From positions 1 to 64,000 of the forward strand of contig JBHOQN010000128.1 of the NCBI GenBank assembly GCA_042408965.1: a stretch of DNA of 64,000 nucleotides, written 5' to 3'. The position numbers and the translations under genes were made by a program. The stretch comes from Thermogemmatispora sp042408965 (GTDB lineage Bacteria; Chloroflexota; Ktedonobacteria; Ktedonobacterales; Ktedonobacteraceae). Under the pieces are notes generated by a model that was given only the letters and a program-made list of their open reading frames with translations, made no database searches and was not told the origin of the DNA. Positions 24,590-33,682 of this stretch are shown here, piece after piece; position 1 is the stretch's first letter, and every line of letters starts with the position of its first letter.

Positions 24590-25615
24590 ATGGTGAACAA
24601 TATACTTCCCCCCGATAGACAGGTGACCAGGGAGCGTCTCATCCAGCAGGGCCATGAACACCTGCAAGCCCGGCAGTGGCAGGCCGCCCTGGAGCTATTC
24701 AGCCGACTCGCCGCGGAGGAGCCGGACGACGAGGAGACGCTGATCGGCCAGGCGCTGGCGCTCGATGGCGCCGGCGATTATGAGCAGATGTACGCAGTGA
24801 GCCAGCGCGCCACCGAACTGAACCCGACCTCAGCCGCGGCGCTGGCCTGCAAGGCACGCGCGCTGCAGAAGCTGGAGCGCCTCTCTGAGGCCACGATCGC
24901 CAACGATCAGGCCCTCCTCCTCAATAACAGCCTGCCCCTGGCCTGGCTCAACCGCAGCGGCCTGCAGATCCTCCAGCAGCGCTTCAGCGACGCACTGCGT
25001 AGCGCCGAGCGAGCTATTGAACTCAATCCCGGCGACGCGCGCGCCTGGGCGAACAAGGGCATGGCTCTCCTCAATCTCAACCACCTGCTAGAGGCACTGG
25101 ACGCCTTCAATCAGAGCCTGGATCTCGATGACAGCTACCTCTTCGCTCTCCAGATGAAAGGCGAACTGCTGCGACGTCTGGCACGTCCCCAGGAGGTGCG
25201 CGAGATCATGCATCGCGCCCTGGAGCTTGCCCCCCAGGATGTCGTCTCCCTCTCGCTGCTGGCTCAGGCCCTGCGTGCGCTGGGCGAGATGGATGAACTG
25301 CACGAGATCACACGCCAGCTTATCCACCTCACGCCCAACAATCTGCTGGCCTGGGAGACACATATGCGCGCCCTGCGCGGCCTGGGACGCTTTGAGGAGG
25401 CCGCTGAGGCGATCGAGCACGTGCTGGAACTCGATCCCCATAACGTACGCATCTGGACAATCAAAGCCGATAATCTCTACCGCCTCGGCCGCTTTCGCGA
25501 GGCCGCGCGTGTCGCCGGCTACGCGATCCAGCTCGCGCCCGACTATCGGCCCGCCCAGCGCATCCATGAAAAGGCCGTACGCCTGATGTACCAGCGCAAA
25601 GAGCGCCGCCTCTAA
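24590..25615 (+). CDS. Tetratricopeptide-repeat protein
   Basis: The 341-residue protein is built almost wholly of TPR units, about nine, with the usual W/L-G-Y-A-F-P spacing (for example RQWQAALELFSRLAAEEPDD, LNPGDARAWANKGMALLNLN, LDPHNVRIWTIKADNLYRLG). No signal peptide, membrane segment or catalytic domain is visible, so it should be a cytoplasmic scaffold. The partner is unknown. The ATG lies very close to GAAGAGG; a GTG three bases on is an alternative start. Confidence 0.85.
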   Translation: MVNNILPPDRQVTRERLIQQGHEHLQARQWQAALELFSRLAAEEPDDEETLIGQALALDGAGDYEQMYAVSQRATELNPTSAAALACKARALQKLERLSEATIANDQALLLNNSLPLAWLNRSGLQILQQRFSDALRSAERAIELNPGDARAWANKGMALLNLNHLLEALDAFNQSLDLDDSYLFALQMKGELLRRLARPQEVREIMHRALELAPQDVVSLSLLAQALRALGEMDELHEITRQLIHLTPNNLLAWETHMRALRGLGRFEEAAEAIEHVLELDPHNVRIWTIKADNLYRLGRFREAARVAGYAIQLAPDYRPAQRIHEKAVRLMYQRKERRL

Positions 25616-25824
25616 GGGCAGCCGCAGCCGACAGCAGGCCCCCAGGAGAGATGCTCCAGGGCAGGCAGACAGGTCGGCCAGGAAAGGATCGGGAAGGGAG
25701 CAGAGCTGAGCAGCACGGGAACAGCAAACACGCCTGACAGGAGCACCCAGCACCAGCCTCTGGTCTTCTCCCAGGCCGATCGGCAGGGCCAGCAGAGCAG
25801 GGTCCGCCCTGCTCGCCTCCTCGC

Positions 25825-27288
25825 TCAGGCCTCGATCAGGCGCTCCAGCAGCGGCAACAGCAGATCATCGCGATGCGCCCGTAGAGGAGCGCGCAGATGC
25901 TCCGGCACCAGCAGACGAATACGGCGCTGATGCCGCTCATAACGTGCAAGATCGTCAGGCTGCAGACCCGTGGCCTGCACCCAGGTGACCAGGGCATCCA
26001 TCCCGACGGGTGGATGAGCAAACCAGACGTGCACGTCCATCTCCCAGGCTACGGAGCGCGGAATATCAAGGAGCACCTCGTGATCGGCGATCTCACAATC
26101 GAGCGCCTGCCCAAGCTCGGCCGCCAGCGCCTGTTCGACGCGCCGGCGGCGCTGGGCATCCCAATAGAGCGCATCAAGACGATGGAAGAGCTGGCCAGCA
26201 GATCGGCTGATCTCGAGGGCATCTTTATAGGGACGGCGCAGCTCAAGGGCCGCAGTCAGCGCCCGCCCCGCCGGAGGCATGCTGGCATCAGCCAGCAGGG
26301 TCAGCAGCGAGGCGTCATCAAGCCCCATCAGGCGCTCGGCGCTCAGGGCGCCCGCCAGGAGCGCCTCCTGCACCGCCCGCTTGAGCATGACCTGAAAAGC
26401 ACGGTTGGTGTGATGCCAGTAGATATTATCGAACATCTCCTGGCGCGCGTGGAGCAGCGAGTGAAGCGGGCTGATCCCCTTATGTGTCACCACGATGCCG
26501 CGCTGCCCATTGACATCGGGATGCACGCGCAGTGCGCTCTGCAGCCGCGCCACATCGACGCCGCCATAGGGCACGTTACAGGCGCGGGCATCGCGCGGCA
26601 GATAGTCGAGCTTGTCAACATCGAGCGCCCCGCTCAACAGGCTGCGCAGTAGCTCGTCGTCCTCTGTCAGGGCTCGGGTGCGCGGCGGATCAATGAAATC
26701 GGCCACTCGCTCAGGCGAGAGATGGTAGTCCTGCTCTAAAATGGTGGCGATCTCGCTGTTCTCTATGATGGTGCGCCCCACACGCTCGTGGGGGATGATC
26801 GGATGGCCCAGTTCCTCCACAACGTGCGAGAAGGGGTAGTGGCCAATATCGTGTAAGAGGGCCGCCACGATGAGCGTCTGCACACTCTTGATGGAGACCC
26901 CGTAGAGACCGCCATTGCTGCCACGCTGCAGAAGGGCCCGCAAGGCGCGCACCGCCAGATGATAGCAGCCCAGGCTATGCTCATAGCGCGTGTGCGTCGC
27001 TCCAGGCCAGATGCGATAGACGAAGCCGAGCTGCTTGACCTTTTGCAGGCGCAGAAAAGGAGCTCTGCCAATGAGCTTGATCTCACGCGGCCCCAGCGGA
27101 ATCAGATCGTAGAGGCTGTCACGTACGGTGGTGACGGGCGCCTCGTCGGGCAGGAGCGGTAGTCCATGCTCATCGCGCCAGAACTGCCACATGCCGGGGT
27201 GTACCACCCCCGCAGGCGCTGCGGTCAGAGACACGCTCCGCGCGGGCATTGTTTCTGGAGACTCTCTCTCTGGCTCTCTCATGTCCAT
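25825..27288 (-). CDS. HD-domain phosphohydrolase (COG1078, dGTPase-like)
   Basis: The 487-residue protein has the HD motif set: ATHTRYEHSLGCYHLA, AALLHDIGHYPFSHVVEELG, a downstream HERVGRTII and the late Asp in DVDKLDYLPRDA. Size and spacing fit the COG1078 family related to dNTP triphosphohydrolases and SAMHD1, likely acting on nucleotides. A second domain (about 330-480) of unknown role follows. ATG 27288 is taken as start; a GTG at 27294 and an ATG at 27282 are alternatives and none has a clear ribosome-binding site. Confidence 0.85.
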   Translation of the reverse strand: MDMREPERESPETMPARSVSLTAAPAGVVHPGMWQFWRDEHGLPLLPDEAPVTTVRDSLYDLIPLGPREIKLIGRAPFLRLQKVKQLGFVYRIWPGATHTRYEHSLGCYHLAVRALRALLQRGSNGGLYGVSIKSVQTLIVAALLHDIGHYPFSHVVEELGHPIIPHERVGRTIIENSEIATILEQDYHLSPERVADFIDPPRTRALTEDDELLRSLLSGALDVDKLDYLPRDARACNVPYGGVDVARLQSALRVHPDVNGQRGIVVTHKGISPLHSLLHARQEMFDNIYWHHTNRAFQVMLKRAVQEALLAGALSAERLMGLDDASLLTLLADASMPPAGRALTAALELRRPYKDALEISRSAGQLFHRLDALYWDAQRRRRVEQALAAELGQALDCEIADHEVLLDIPRSVAWEMDVHVWFAHPPVGMDALVTWVQATGLQPDDLARYERHQRRIRLLVPEHLRAPLRAHRDDLLLPLLERLIEA

Positions 27289-27405
27289 AGCCACATTCTA
27301 ACAGGAGCCGGACGAAAGGTCCAGTCAGCGAGGCCTGGAGTGGAAACGGCGCCCTGCGGCTCAACCTCCGCCCGGTACCATTGCCCCAGGACATCCCTCT
27401 TGCGC

Positions 27406-27434
27406 TTGCCAGCGTAAGACACAGCACCTATAAT
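27406..27434 (+). promoter_or_regulatory. Strong promoter with a structured leader for the HAD gene
   Basis: TTGCCA (27406-27411) and a perfect TATAAT (27429-27434) are exactly 17 nt apart. The transcript would start near 27441, about 150 nt before the HAD ATG. The leader contains three hairpins: AGCCATC/GATGGCT (27453-27459/27463-27469), GCGACGGG/CCCGTCGC (27480-27487/27496-27503, followed by TTTCTCATTT) and CTTTTTC/GAAAAAG (27552-27558/27565-27571). Confidence 0.65.
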
Positions 27435-27591
27435 AAACCCGACTTACAGCGAAGCCATCAGCGATGGCTATGGCTGCAGGCGACGGGTCCGGCATCCCGT
27501 CGCTTTCTCATTTCAGCGCACCTGTCATGATCGTTTGCTCTCTGCAGGTTTCTTTTTCTGACAAGAAAAAGTGGAAGAGGATGCTCTACCT

Positions 27592-28485
27592 ATGACTGAA
27601 CAGACGTCTAGCAGCCGCTTGCTGGTGATCGACATCGACGGCACCCTGCTCACCCCCACGGGAGAGATCACGCCCGCTACGCGGACGGCGATCCAGGAGG
27701 CCTGCGCAGCCGGTGTCATCGTCACGCTGGCAACAGCGCGCCGCTACGGCAACACGGCCAGCATTGCTACTGAACTGGGGCTGCACTCCCCCTTGATTCT
27801 CTACGACGGCGCGCTCATCGTTGAGCACCCTGGCGGCCGGATCATCTACAGCCAGCCGCTCCCCGCGCGGCTCACACAACAGGCCAGCAACTTGCTGCTG
27901 CAAGAGCAGATTCAGCCCGTGGTTCAGCCGCTGACCGACCCGCATCACGAGGAGGTCTGGACAGGGCCGGCCGAGCTGGATTCGCCCTGGCAGGCCTGCT
28001 ATCTGACCATGCACGCCCACGAGGTGCGCCGCCTCCCTATGGAGGCCCTGCGCACGCTGAGCACGCCCGTGCTGCGCGTGGTGGCGCTGGAAGCACCAGA
28101 GCGGCTGCGCTCGCTGGTGCCCGCGGTGGCCACACTCGACTGTACCTGGCTCCTGCTGGAGCGCGGCAACTACCAGAGCGGCGAGCTGTCGATCCTGCAT
28201 GCCGGCTGCTCTAAGGCCACGGCTGTAGCCGAACTGGCCCGCGCGCTGCAGATTCCGCTCGCGGAGGTCATGGCTATCGGCGACAACTACAACGATATCG
28301 AGATGCTCACCCTCGTCGGCCAGGGGATCGCCATGGGCCAGGCCCATGAGGCCGTTAAGCGGGCAGCCAGGGCCACGACCAGCAGCAACAGCGAGGATGG
28401 CGTCGCCCGTGCGATCGAGCGCTACCTGCTGCGCAGGCCCATCACAGCCGATTCAAACTCGCGCAGGCGCTCGACCTGTCTGTGA
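27592..28485 (+). CDS. HAD-superfamily phosphatase, Cof type
   Basis: The 297-residue protein has HAD motif I LVIDIDGTLL (nucleophile Asp and acid Asp), motif II in TLATARRYGN, motif III Lys in GCSKATAVAEL and motif IV IGDNYNDIEML. A C2B-type cap lies between motifs II and III, which defines the Cof-type sugar-phosphate or cofactor phosphatases. Substrate not predictable. The start at 27592 has GAGG upstream; a GTG at 27571 is possible. Its 3' end overlaps the convergent phosphatase gene by 64 nt. Confidence 0.9.
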   Translation: MTEQTSSSRLLVIDIDGTLLTPTGEITPATRTAIQEACAAGVIVTLATARRYGNTASIATELGLHSPLILYDGALIVEHPGGRIIYSQPLPARLTQQASNLLLQEQIQPVVQPLTDPHHEEVWTGPAELDSPWQACYLTMHAHEVRRLPMEALRTLSTPVLRVVALEAPERLRSLVPAVATLDCTWLLLERGNYQSGELSILHAGCSKATAVAELARALQIPLAEVMAIGDNYNDIEMLTLVGQGIAMGQAHEAVKRAARATTSSNSEDGVARAIERYLLRRPITADSNSRRRSTCL

Positions 28486-29093
28486 TTGGGAGCGGCCTGC
28501 CAGCGCTTCTGCTGCACCAGCGCCAGTGCATCGCGCGCGTGCATACCGCCATAGACTAGCACGGCACAGGCCAGCAGGGCGCTGCGGCCCACACCGTGCT
28601 CACAGTGGACGAGGACCCGCCCACCACGCTGCATACGCTCCTGAACCCAGCGCGCCCCCTCCAGCATCTGCGCGACGGTCAGCGGCTGCGTATCCGGGGT
28701 CGGTAGATAGAGCAGCTCGATGCCCTCCTTTGCCAGGGCCGCACCATCATCCATATACTCTGCACGGGTATCCACCACGTGCGTCACTCCCAGCCGCGCC
28801 AGAGGCTTGATATCCTGAGGATGAATGCGTCCGCCTACAGCCAGACGATCAGTGATCCAGCTCAGATTGAGCTGATCAGGCAGGGGCAGGTGGAGCGCCC
28901 GCGCCAGACGCTCGGCCGGCGAATCCTCCGGGAAGAGCCAGGCGGCAATGCGCGTCCAGCGTCGATAGAGCAGACGCACAACGCCGGTCAACGCCCAGCG
29001 GGTCCGCGAAAACTGCAGACGCGGGCTCTCCGCCGACGAAGACGCAGCAGCCGGTGGGGCCTCAACAAAGGATCGAGTGGAATGATCATTCAT
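28422..29093 (-). CDS. Dual-specificity protein phosphatase
   Basis: The 223-residue protein carries the C-x5-R active-site loop HCEHGVGRSA and an upstream general-acid region (PTPDTQPLTV), the signature of dual-specificity/tyrosine phosphatases. An N-terminal region of about 75 residues precedes the catalytic domain, which begins near ITDRLAVGGRIHPQDI. Substrates could be phosphoproteins or phosphoinositide-like lipids. It follows the DUF1385 gene on the same strand with a 105-nt gap. The start at 29093 has GAGAG 9 nt upstream. Confidence 0.88.
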   Translation of the reverse strand: MNDHSTRSFVEAPPAAASSSAESPRLQFSRTRWALTGVVRLLYRRWTRIAAWLFPEDSPAERLARALHLPLPDQLNLSWITDRLAVGGRIHPQDIKPLARLGVTHVVDTRAEYMDDGAALAKEGIELLYLPTPDTQPLTVAQMLEGARWVQERMQRGGRVLVHCEHGVGRSALLACAVLVYGGMHARDALALVQQKRWQAAPNHRQVERLREFESAVMGLRSR

Positions 29094-29198
29094 AGCGCCA
29101 AGCTCTCTTCTCCGTCTATTCTCTTCTCTCGTCGCTGGAGCAGCCCCCCACAGCAGAGACAGACGATGGTCTCGCTGCGTGGCCGGCAACCCTCTCCC

Positions 29199-30152
29199 TC
29201 AGGATGAGGCCACGAGCGGTGGCACATCAGGCGCATCAGCCTCCCGACCTCGCTCCAGCGCGGTATCTCGTTGCATCACCTGCTTTAATGCGACAAGCGC
29301 ACACTCTACCATGCTATCATCAGGCTCATTGGTCGTCAAACCCTGAAGCGCCAGACTGGGCGTCAGCAGCCAGCGCACCAGTGGCAGATGGTACCAGCCA
29401 GCCCCCAGGCGGAGCAGCTCATAGGCAATGCCAGCCACCACCGGAACCAGAAGCACACGCGAGAGCAGCCTGAGCCAGAGAGCTGGCGAGCCAACCAGGG
29501 CAAAGACCACGATCGAGACGACGACCACCACCAGCAGAAAGCCCGTCCCACAACGCGGATGCAGACGCGAGGCCAGGCGCACCTGGGGAATCTCCAGAGG
29601 CGCACCACGCTCCAGCGTATTGATGGCCTTGTGCTCAGCTCCATGATAGCCAAAGAGGCGCCGCACCTCTGGCAGACGCCGCATCAGCAGGAGATAGCCT
29701 AGCAGCAGCGCCAGGCGAATCAGGCCCTCCAGAACCAGGTTGATCCAGCCATTGCCGATCTGATGCGGAAAGAGGTTGGCCAGAAAGAGCGGCAGAAGAA
29801 AGAAGAGCACCATGGCAACGCTCAGGGAGATCAGCAGCGGAATGAGCAGCGCTGGTCCCGAGAGCTGCACCTCCCTCGCGCTCCCCTCTCCCCCTCCCTC
29901 TCCCTCTCCGAGAGCCACACTCGCCGAGAGCGCCATCATGCGCGTTCCCAGCACCAGAGTCTCCCAGAGCAGGAAGATGCCGCGCACAAATGGGAGACGC
30001 AGCAGGGGATTGCGATACAGATAGGGAGGCAGCGGCTCTTCGTGAAGGTAGATCCCGCCGTCAGGCCGGCGAATGGCGACGGCCACCGAGCTGCGCCCAC
30101 GCATCATCACACCCTCCATCACTGCCTGCCCGCCATAATAGAACTGCGCCAT
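29199..30152 (-). CDS. DUF1385 membrane protein (YqhQ-like)
   Basis: The 317-residue protein begins YYGGQAVMEGVMMRG, the DUF1385 hallmark, and contains FGYHGAEHKAINTLERG and LHPRCGTGFLL, which are highly conserved in the family. About five hydrophobic segments are visible. Function is not established. Its ATG overlaps the stop codon of the glycosyltransferase gene (TAATG), so the two are translationally coupled and may act in the same envelope process. Confidence 0.9.
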   Translation of the reverse strand: MAQFYYGGQAVMEGVMMRGRSSVAVAIRRPDGGIYLHEEPLPPYLYRNPLLRLPFVRGIFLLWETLVLGTRMMALSASVALGEGEGGGEGSAREVQLSGPALLIPLLISLSVAMVLFFLLPLFLANLFPHQIGNGWINLVLEGLIRLALLLGYLLLMRRLPEVRRLFGYHGAEHKAINTLERGAPLEIPQVRLASRLHPRCGTGFLLVVVVVSIVVFALVGSPALWLRLLSRVLLVPVVAGIAYELLRLGAGWYHLPLVRWLLTPSLALQGLTTNEPDDSMVECALVALKQVMQRDTALERGREADAPDVPPLVASS

Positions 30153-31417
30153 TATGTACCCTCCGCGTTGACGCTGCCGATCCGGGCCACCTCCTCGGCA
30201 GGCTCCCAGGGACCCGGCTGCCCCGGCGCGGGGAGATGGCTCAGGATCAGGTCGGCGATATCAAAGGCTGCACCGGGCCGACTGAGATGGCGCGCATTGG
30301 CCACCTGGGTCGCCAGCAGCGCTGAATCCGGTTTCAGCAGGTCCTGCAATACCTCCACCAGGCGACGCGGGTCTCTGGCAAGTTGACCGAGCTGGTGGCG
30401 CACCACAAAATCGACGTTGCCCTCCTCCTGGCCCGGCACATAGCCACTGAGGACCACAGGTAGCTCACAGGCCAGCGCCTCGCAGATCGTACCCGGGCCA
30501 GCCTTGGTAACGATGACGTCTGCTGCACGCATCAGCTCAGGCATGTTATGCACGAAGCCCAGCACCGTGGTGGGGACCGGCAGCCGCGCCTGCTCCTGCT
30601 GAAGGCGCGCATACAGGCGGCGATTGCGCCCGGTCACGACCAGCAACTGCACAGGGAGCTGAGCACGTGCAATAGCATGGACCGCGCGCCTGAGGCCACC
30701 GCTGCCCTCACCCCCACCCACGAGCAGCACCACCGGACGATCCTGCTCCAGCCCCAGCTTCTGGCGCAGCGCCTCACGGCTTCCCACGGGCAGTGTGAAA
30801 CGCGGATCAATCGGCATGCCCAGGAGATGCACACGCGCGGGATCAAGTCCACGCGCCAGATAGCGCTGCCTGACCTCTTCGGTGGGAACCGCATAGGCGC
30901 TGGCCCCCTCGGCGAACCAGGAATGGTGCGCCGAGATCAGATCGGTCACCACGACGATGAAGGGAATGGATCTCCCAAGCCGACGCAATGCCTCGATGGT
31001 CACATAGTTCAAGAGCGGATGCACCGAGACGATGACGTCGGGCTGGAGGCGAGAGAGCAGACGCTCCAGGCCCCCCAGCATCAGAGGACTGAGAAGATGC
31101 TGGGTGGTCACGATCCGTTCGGGCTGATTGGAGAGATGAAAGAGCAGGCCGTAGAGCTGCGGGGTATAGCGGCTGGCCGGGCCATAGAGCCTGATGAACT
31201 GGCGCAGAGGAAAGCGGCTGCACTCCTCAAATGCCTCGACGATCTCTATGCGCAAGGGCGCAGACGCTCCTGCCTCACTGGTCCACACCTCTTCGGACTC
31301 CAGCGCCTGCTGCCCACCGGCCTTTATCAGCCGGATCGCATTGCTAATGGCCCTGGCCGCGCTGCGATGGCCTCCTCCAGTGTCGGCGATGAGGAACAAA
31401 ATACGGCGTTGTTTCAC
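30152..31417 (-). CDS. MGDG synthase/UgtP-like glycolipid glycosyltransferase
   Basis: The 421-residue GT-B enzyme starts with ILFLIADTGGGHRSAARAIS, the acceptor-binding loop of the MGDG synthase/UgtP family, and has the C-terminal donor site VLLVGGGEGSGGLRRAV with TKAGPGTICEALACELPVVL. It probably transfers a hexose from UDP-sugar or GDP-sugar to diacylglycerol or a related lipid. It starts with GTG and has GGGAGGG about 11 nt upstream. With DUF1385 and the phosphatase it forms a three-gene unit. Confidence 0.85.
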   Translation of the reverse strand: MKQRRILFLIADTGGGHRSAARAISNAIRLIKAGGQQALESEEVWTSEAGASAPLRIEIVEAFEECSRFPLRQFIRLYGPASRYTPQLYGLLFHLSNQPERIVTTQHLLSPLMLGGLERLLSRLQPDVIVSVHPLLNYVTIEALRRLGRSIPFIVVVTDLISAHHSWFAEGASAYAVPTEEVRQRYLARGLDPARVHLLGMPIDPRFTLPVGSREALRQKLGLEQDRPVVLLVGGGEGSGGLRRAVHAIARAQLPVQLLVVTGRNRRLYARLQQEQARLPVPTTVLGFVHNMPELMRAADVIVTKAGPGTICEALACELPVVLSGYVPGQEEGNVDFVVRHQLGQLARDPRRLVEVLQDLLKPDSALLATQVANARHLSRPGAAFDIADLILSHLPAPGQPGPWEPAEEVARIGSVNAEGT

Positions 31418-31569
31418 CAGGGCGTGATCCCTCCCTGCTGGCTGATCGGCCCCGTGTTGCGGACCGGTAGGAGGAGTATAGCATAGTGCAGAGTGAGGAG
31501 CAAGCTTGAGGGTCGATCAACCAGCAGCCAGGCCGATAGCGGCGCCAGGACGAGCCGCCTGGCACCACA

Positions 31570-31601
31570 AGGCCGATCCCCCACGACGGAGAGATCGGCC
31601 T
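31570..31601 (-). terminator. Hairpin after rpmE
   Basis: AGGCCGATC (31570-31578) and GATCGGCCT (31593-31601) form a perfect 9-bp stem, 27 nt downstream of the L31 stop on the minus strand. Only TT follows, so termination may need Rho or other help. Confidence 0.5.
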
Positions 31602-31627
31602 CTCACCTGGCTACGAGCCGGGCTGGC

Positions 31628-31843
31628 TCAGTTGGTGCCTTCTTCCTGGAGATTAAAGCGCTTGCGGAAGCGCTCCACGCGACCGGCAGTGTCAAGAATG
31701 CGCTGCTGACCGGTGAAGAAGGGATGACACTTCGAGCAGATGTCAACCTTCAGCACGGGCTTTACGCTGAGCGTTTGAAAGCTATTGCCACAGGCACAGA
31801 CGACTGTGGCCTCGATATACGTTGGATGAATTCCCTGTTTCAT
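31628..31843 (-). CDS. rpmE: 50S ribosomal protein L31
   Basis: The 71-residue protein begins MKQGIHPTYIEATVVCACGN and contains DICSKCHPFFTGQQRI, giving the four zinc-binding cysteines (C16, C18, C36, C39) of the zinc-type (C+) L31. The length is typical. A GGGAG sequence precedes the ATG at 31843, and a near-perfect promoter lies at 31914-31942. It stands alone rather than in a ribosomal protein operon, as is usual for rpmE. Confidence 0.96.
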   Translation of the reverse strand: MKQGIHPTYIEATVVCACGNSFQTLSVKPVLKVDICSKCHPFFTGQQRILDTAGRVERFRKRFNLQEEGTN

Positions 31844-31913
31844 GGCTACTCCCGCCTCTATCAAATTCCAATCCCCGATCGGGCGCCCGCTGCGTACTGA
31901 CGAGATCCCCTTC

Positions 31914-31942
31914 ATGATAGCATCGAGAGCGTGGGCTGTCAA
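31914..31942 (-). promoter_or_regulatory. Promoter of rpmE
   Basis: On the minus strand TTGACA (31937-31942) and TATCAT (31914-31919) are 17 nt apart, about 65 nt upstream of the leader-plus-ATG boundary at 31843. The remaining gene-free stretch, 31943-32257, lies upstream of this promoter and downstream of the nickel permease gene; nothing else was recognised in it. Confidence 0.7.
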
Positions 31943-32257
31943 GGGTAGGCGAGCGACCCCCGAACCAGCGACCGCCCGCAACCGCTTCCAGGTGGCTCCG
32001 CGGCCAGCCAGCAGGAGCCTGGCGCTGCTCCTGAAGCCTGACGAGCCTCGCAGCAGGGGAGCACCAGCGCCGGCAGGGGATACGGGGTGGCGCTGGCGAT
32101 CTTCCCGCAGGCGGAACCGACGATAAGAACACAAATGGGGCCGAGTGTATGCCCGCACGTCCTGACCCTGGCTCCGCTCGCCGGGCTGGAGGCCGGGACC
32201 TCAGGGCCAGGACAGGACGAAAGGAGCAGGCATATCACCTCTGAAGGGGCGTCACGC

Positions 32258-33376
32258 TCAGTCCGAGGAGAGGCCCGAGGCTGCGCCCTGCGTGGGACCT
32301 GAGAGCGGCGTCGAGCGGATATCGAGATCGTCATAGCGCCGCCAGCGATAGATTACCGTGGAGATCAACCAGCTCGCCAGGAAGAGGCCAACGATGATGA
32401 AGCCAAGCAGGTTGAAATTGTCATTCAGATAGCTGATCTGATCCCAGGGAATGCCCTGCAGGTTCAGCTCGGAGACGAGAATGCCCAGGGCCTCAATGCC
32501 CCCAATGACCAGCGCCACAATCACAGAGATCAAGGTAATGTTGAGGTTGTAATAGAGCTTGCGAATGGGCTTGACAAAAGCCCAGCCGTAGGCACCCAGC
32601 ATCAGGATGCTGTCGGTGGTATCCATCAGGGTCATCCCAGCGGTGAAGAGCGCCGGGAAGATCAGGATGGAGGCAATCGGCACTCCTTTGCCCGCAGTGA
32701 CAGCAGCAATGCCCAGCAGCCCGACCTCTGTGGCCGTATCAAAGCCCAGACCAAAGAGTAAACCGATGGGATACATTTTCCAGCTTTGATCCGTCATTCT
32801 GAGGAGGGGGCGAAAGAAACGCCCCATCAGACCGCGCTTGTTGAGCGACTCGTCCAGGGTCTGATCGTTGTACTCTCCCCCACTGCGCACGGAACGAAAG
32901 GTCCTGTAGACATCGAGCAGCACAACGATGTTGATGGCGGCGATCAGGAGCAGGAAGAGAGCAGAGACGGTGGTGCCGATCAGCCCTCCGATGGCCTGCA
33001 GGCTGTTGAAATTGCTGAGGGCGAGCGCTGTGGCAGCAATGATAATGGTCAGAGTCACGACGATCGTGGAGTGCCCCAGCGAGAAGAAGAAGCCAACGGC
33101 AACGGGGCGCTTCTTCTCCTGCATCAGCTTGCGCGTCACGTTATCAATGGCCGAAATATGGTCGGCGTCAAAGGCATGGCGCAGGCCGAATGTGTAAGCG
33201 GTCAGCGCATAGGCGAGCAGCGCCGGGCTGCCGTGAAAGACAATCAGCGCCAGCAGCCAGGCAATCACATTATAGCTGAGCAGAAAGGTGTACAGGGCCA
33301 GAATCCTGAGGCGTGTCTCGCGCGAGCTTTGCCTGTATACGCGCGATAGGGCGGATAACCCGAAGCTACTACTCAT
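32258..33376 (-). CDS. NiCoT-family nickel/cobalt permease
   Basis: The 372-residue membrane protein has the NiCoT signature H-x4-D-H as RHAFDADHISAIDN in the second helix, followed by VGFFFSLGHSTIVV and GLLFGLGFDTATEVGLLG, all diagnostic for HoxN/NixA-type Ni/Co uptake. About eight helices are present. The start at 33376 has GGGAGG 4 nt upstream. No nickel enzyme or cobalamin gene is adjacent, though cbiA occurs at 7332. A Nur-like box lies upstream (33574-33590), which suggests nickel rather than cobalt. Confidence 0.92.
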   Translation of the reverse strand: MSSSFGLSALSRVYRQSSRETRLRILALYTFLLSYNVIAWLLALIVFHGSPALLAYALTAYTFGLRHAFDADHISAIDNVTRKLMQEKKRPVAVGFFFSLGHSTIVVTLTIIIAATALALSNFNSLQAIGGLIGTTVSALFLLLIAAINIVVLLDVYRTFRSVRSGGEYNDQTLDESLNKRGLMGRFFRPLLRMTDQSWKMYPIGLLFGLGFDTATEVGLLGIAAVTAGKGVPIASILIFPALFTAGMTLMDTTDSILMLGAYGWAFVKPIRKLYYNLNITLISVIVALVIGGIEALGILVSELNLQGIPWDQISYLNDNFNLLGFIIVGLFLASWLISTVIYRWRRYDDLDIRSTPLSGPTQGAASGLSSD

Positions 33377-33573
33377 ACAACCTCCCTCAAGGCACACGGC
33401 GCTTCTGAAGCAAGCACCGCAACGGCGCAGCGGCATGTCATTACCTGCCTCTGCCCCCAACACACTGACAGCGACGAACTACAACGCTGTGGCGATTCGA
33501 TCGTCCACAGGCGATGCAGACGAGGCTTCTCTCTCAGTGCCTCTCCCTTAAGGGTATCGCAAATTGTTCCTAA

Positions 33574-33590
33574 TTGCAAGGAATTCGCAA
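33574..33590. promoter_or_regulatory. Candidate Nur (nickel-responsive Fur family) box
   Basis: TTGCAA-GGAAT-TCGCAA at 33574-33590 matches the tTGCaa-N5-ttGCAA pattern described for Streptomyces Nur. It lies in the 306-nt divergent region between the nickel permease (33376) and purB (33683). On the minus strand TTGCAA (33574-33579) could double as a -35 box, with TACCCT 17 nt on (33551-33556). The box is a direct repeat rather than a dyad, as in the Streptomyces sites. No nur gene is in this window. Confidence 0.5.
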
Positions 33591-33682
33591 GTATTCTGAT
33601 ATCGCAGCAGAGAAGCGAGCGCGACTCGCGCTTCTGACCAGGGAAAGCCTCGCCCGCTGGCAGCGAGCTATGTGATACACTG

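Noticed and set aside
33377..33682. Possible cobalamin riboswitch before the NiCoT gene
   Set aside because: The conserved B12-box and core GCCACTG-type elements were not found; the Nur-like box explains the region better.
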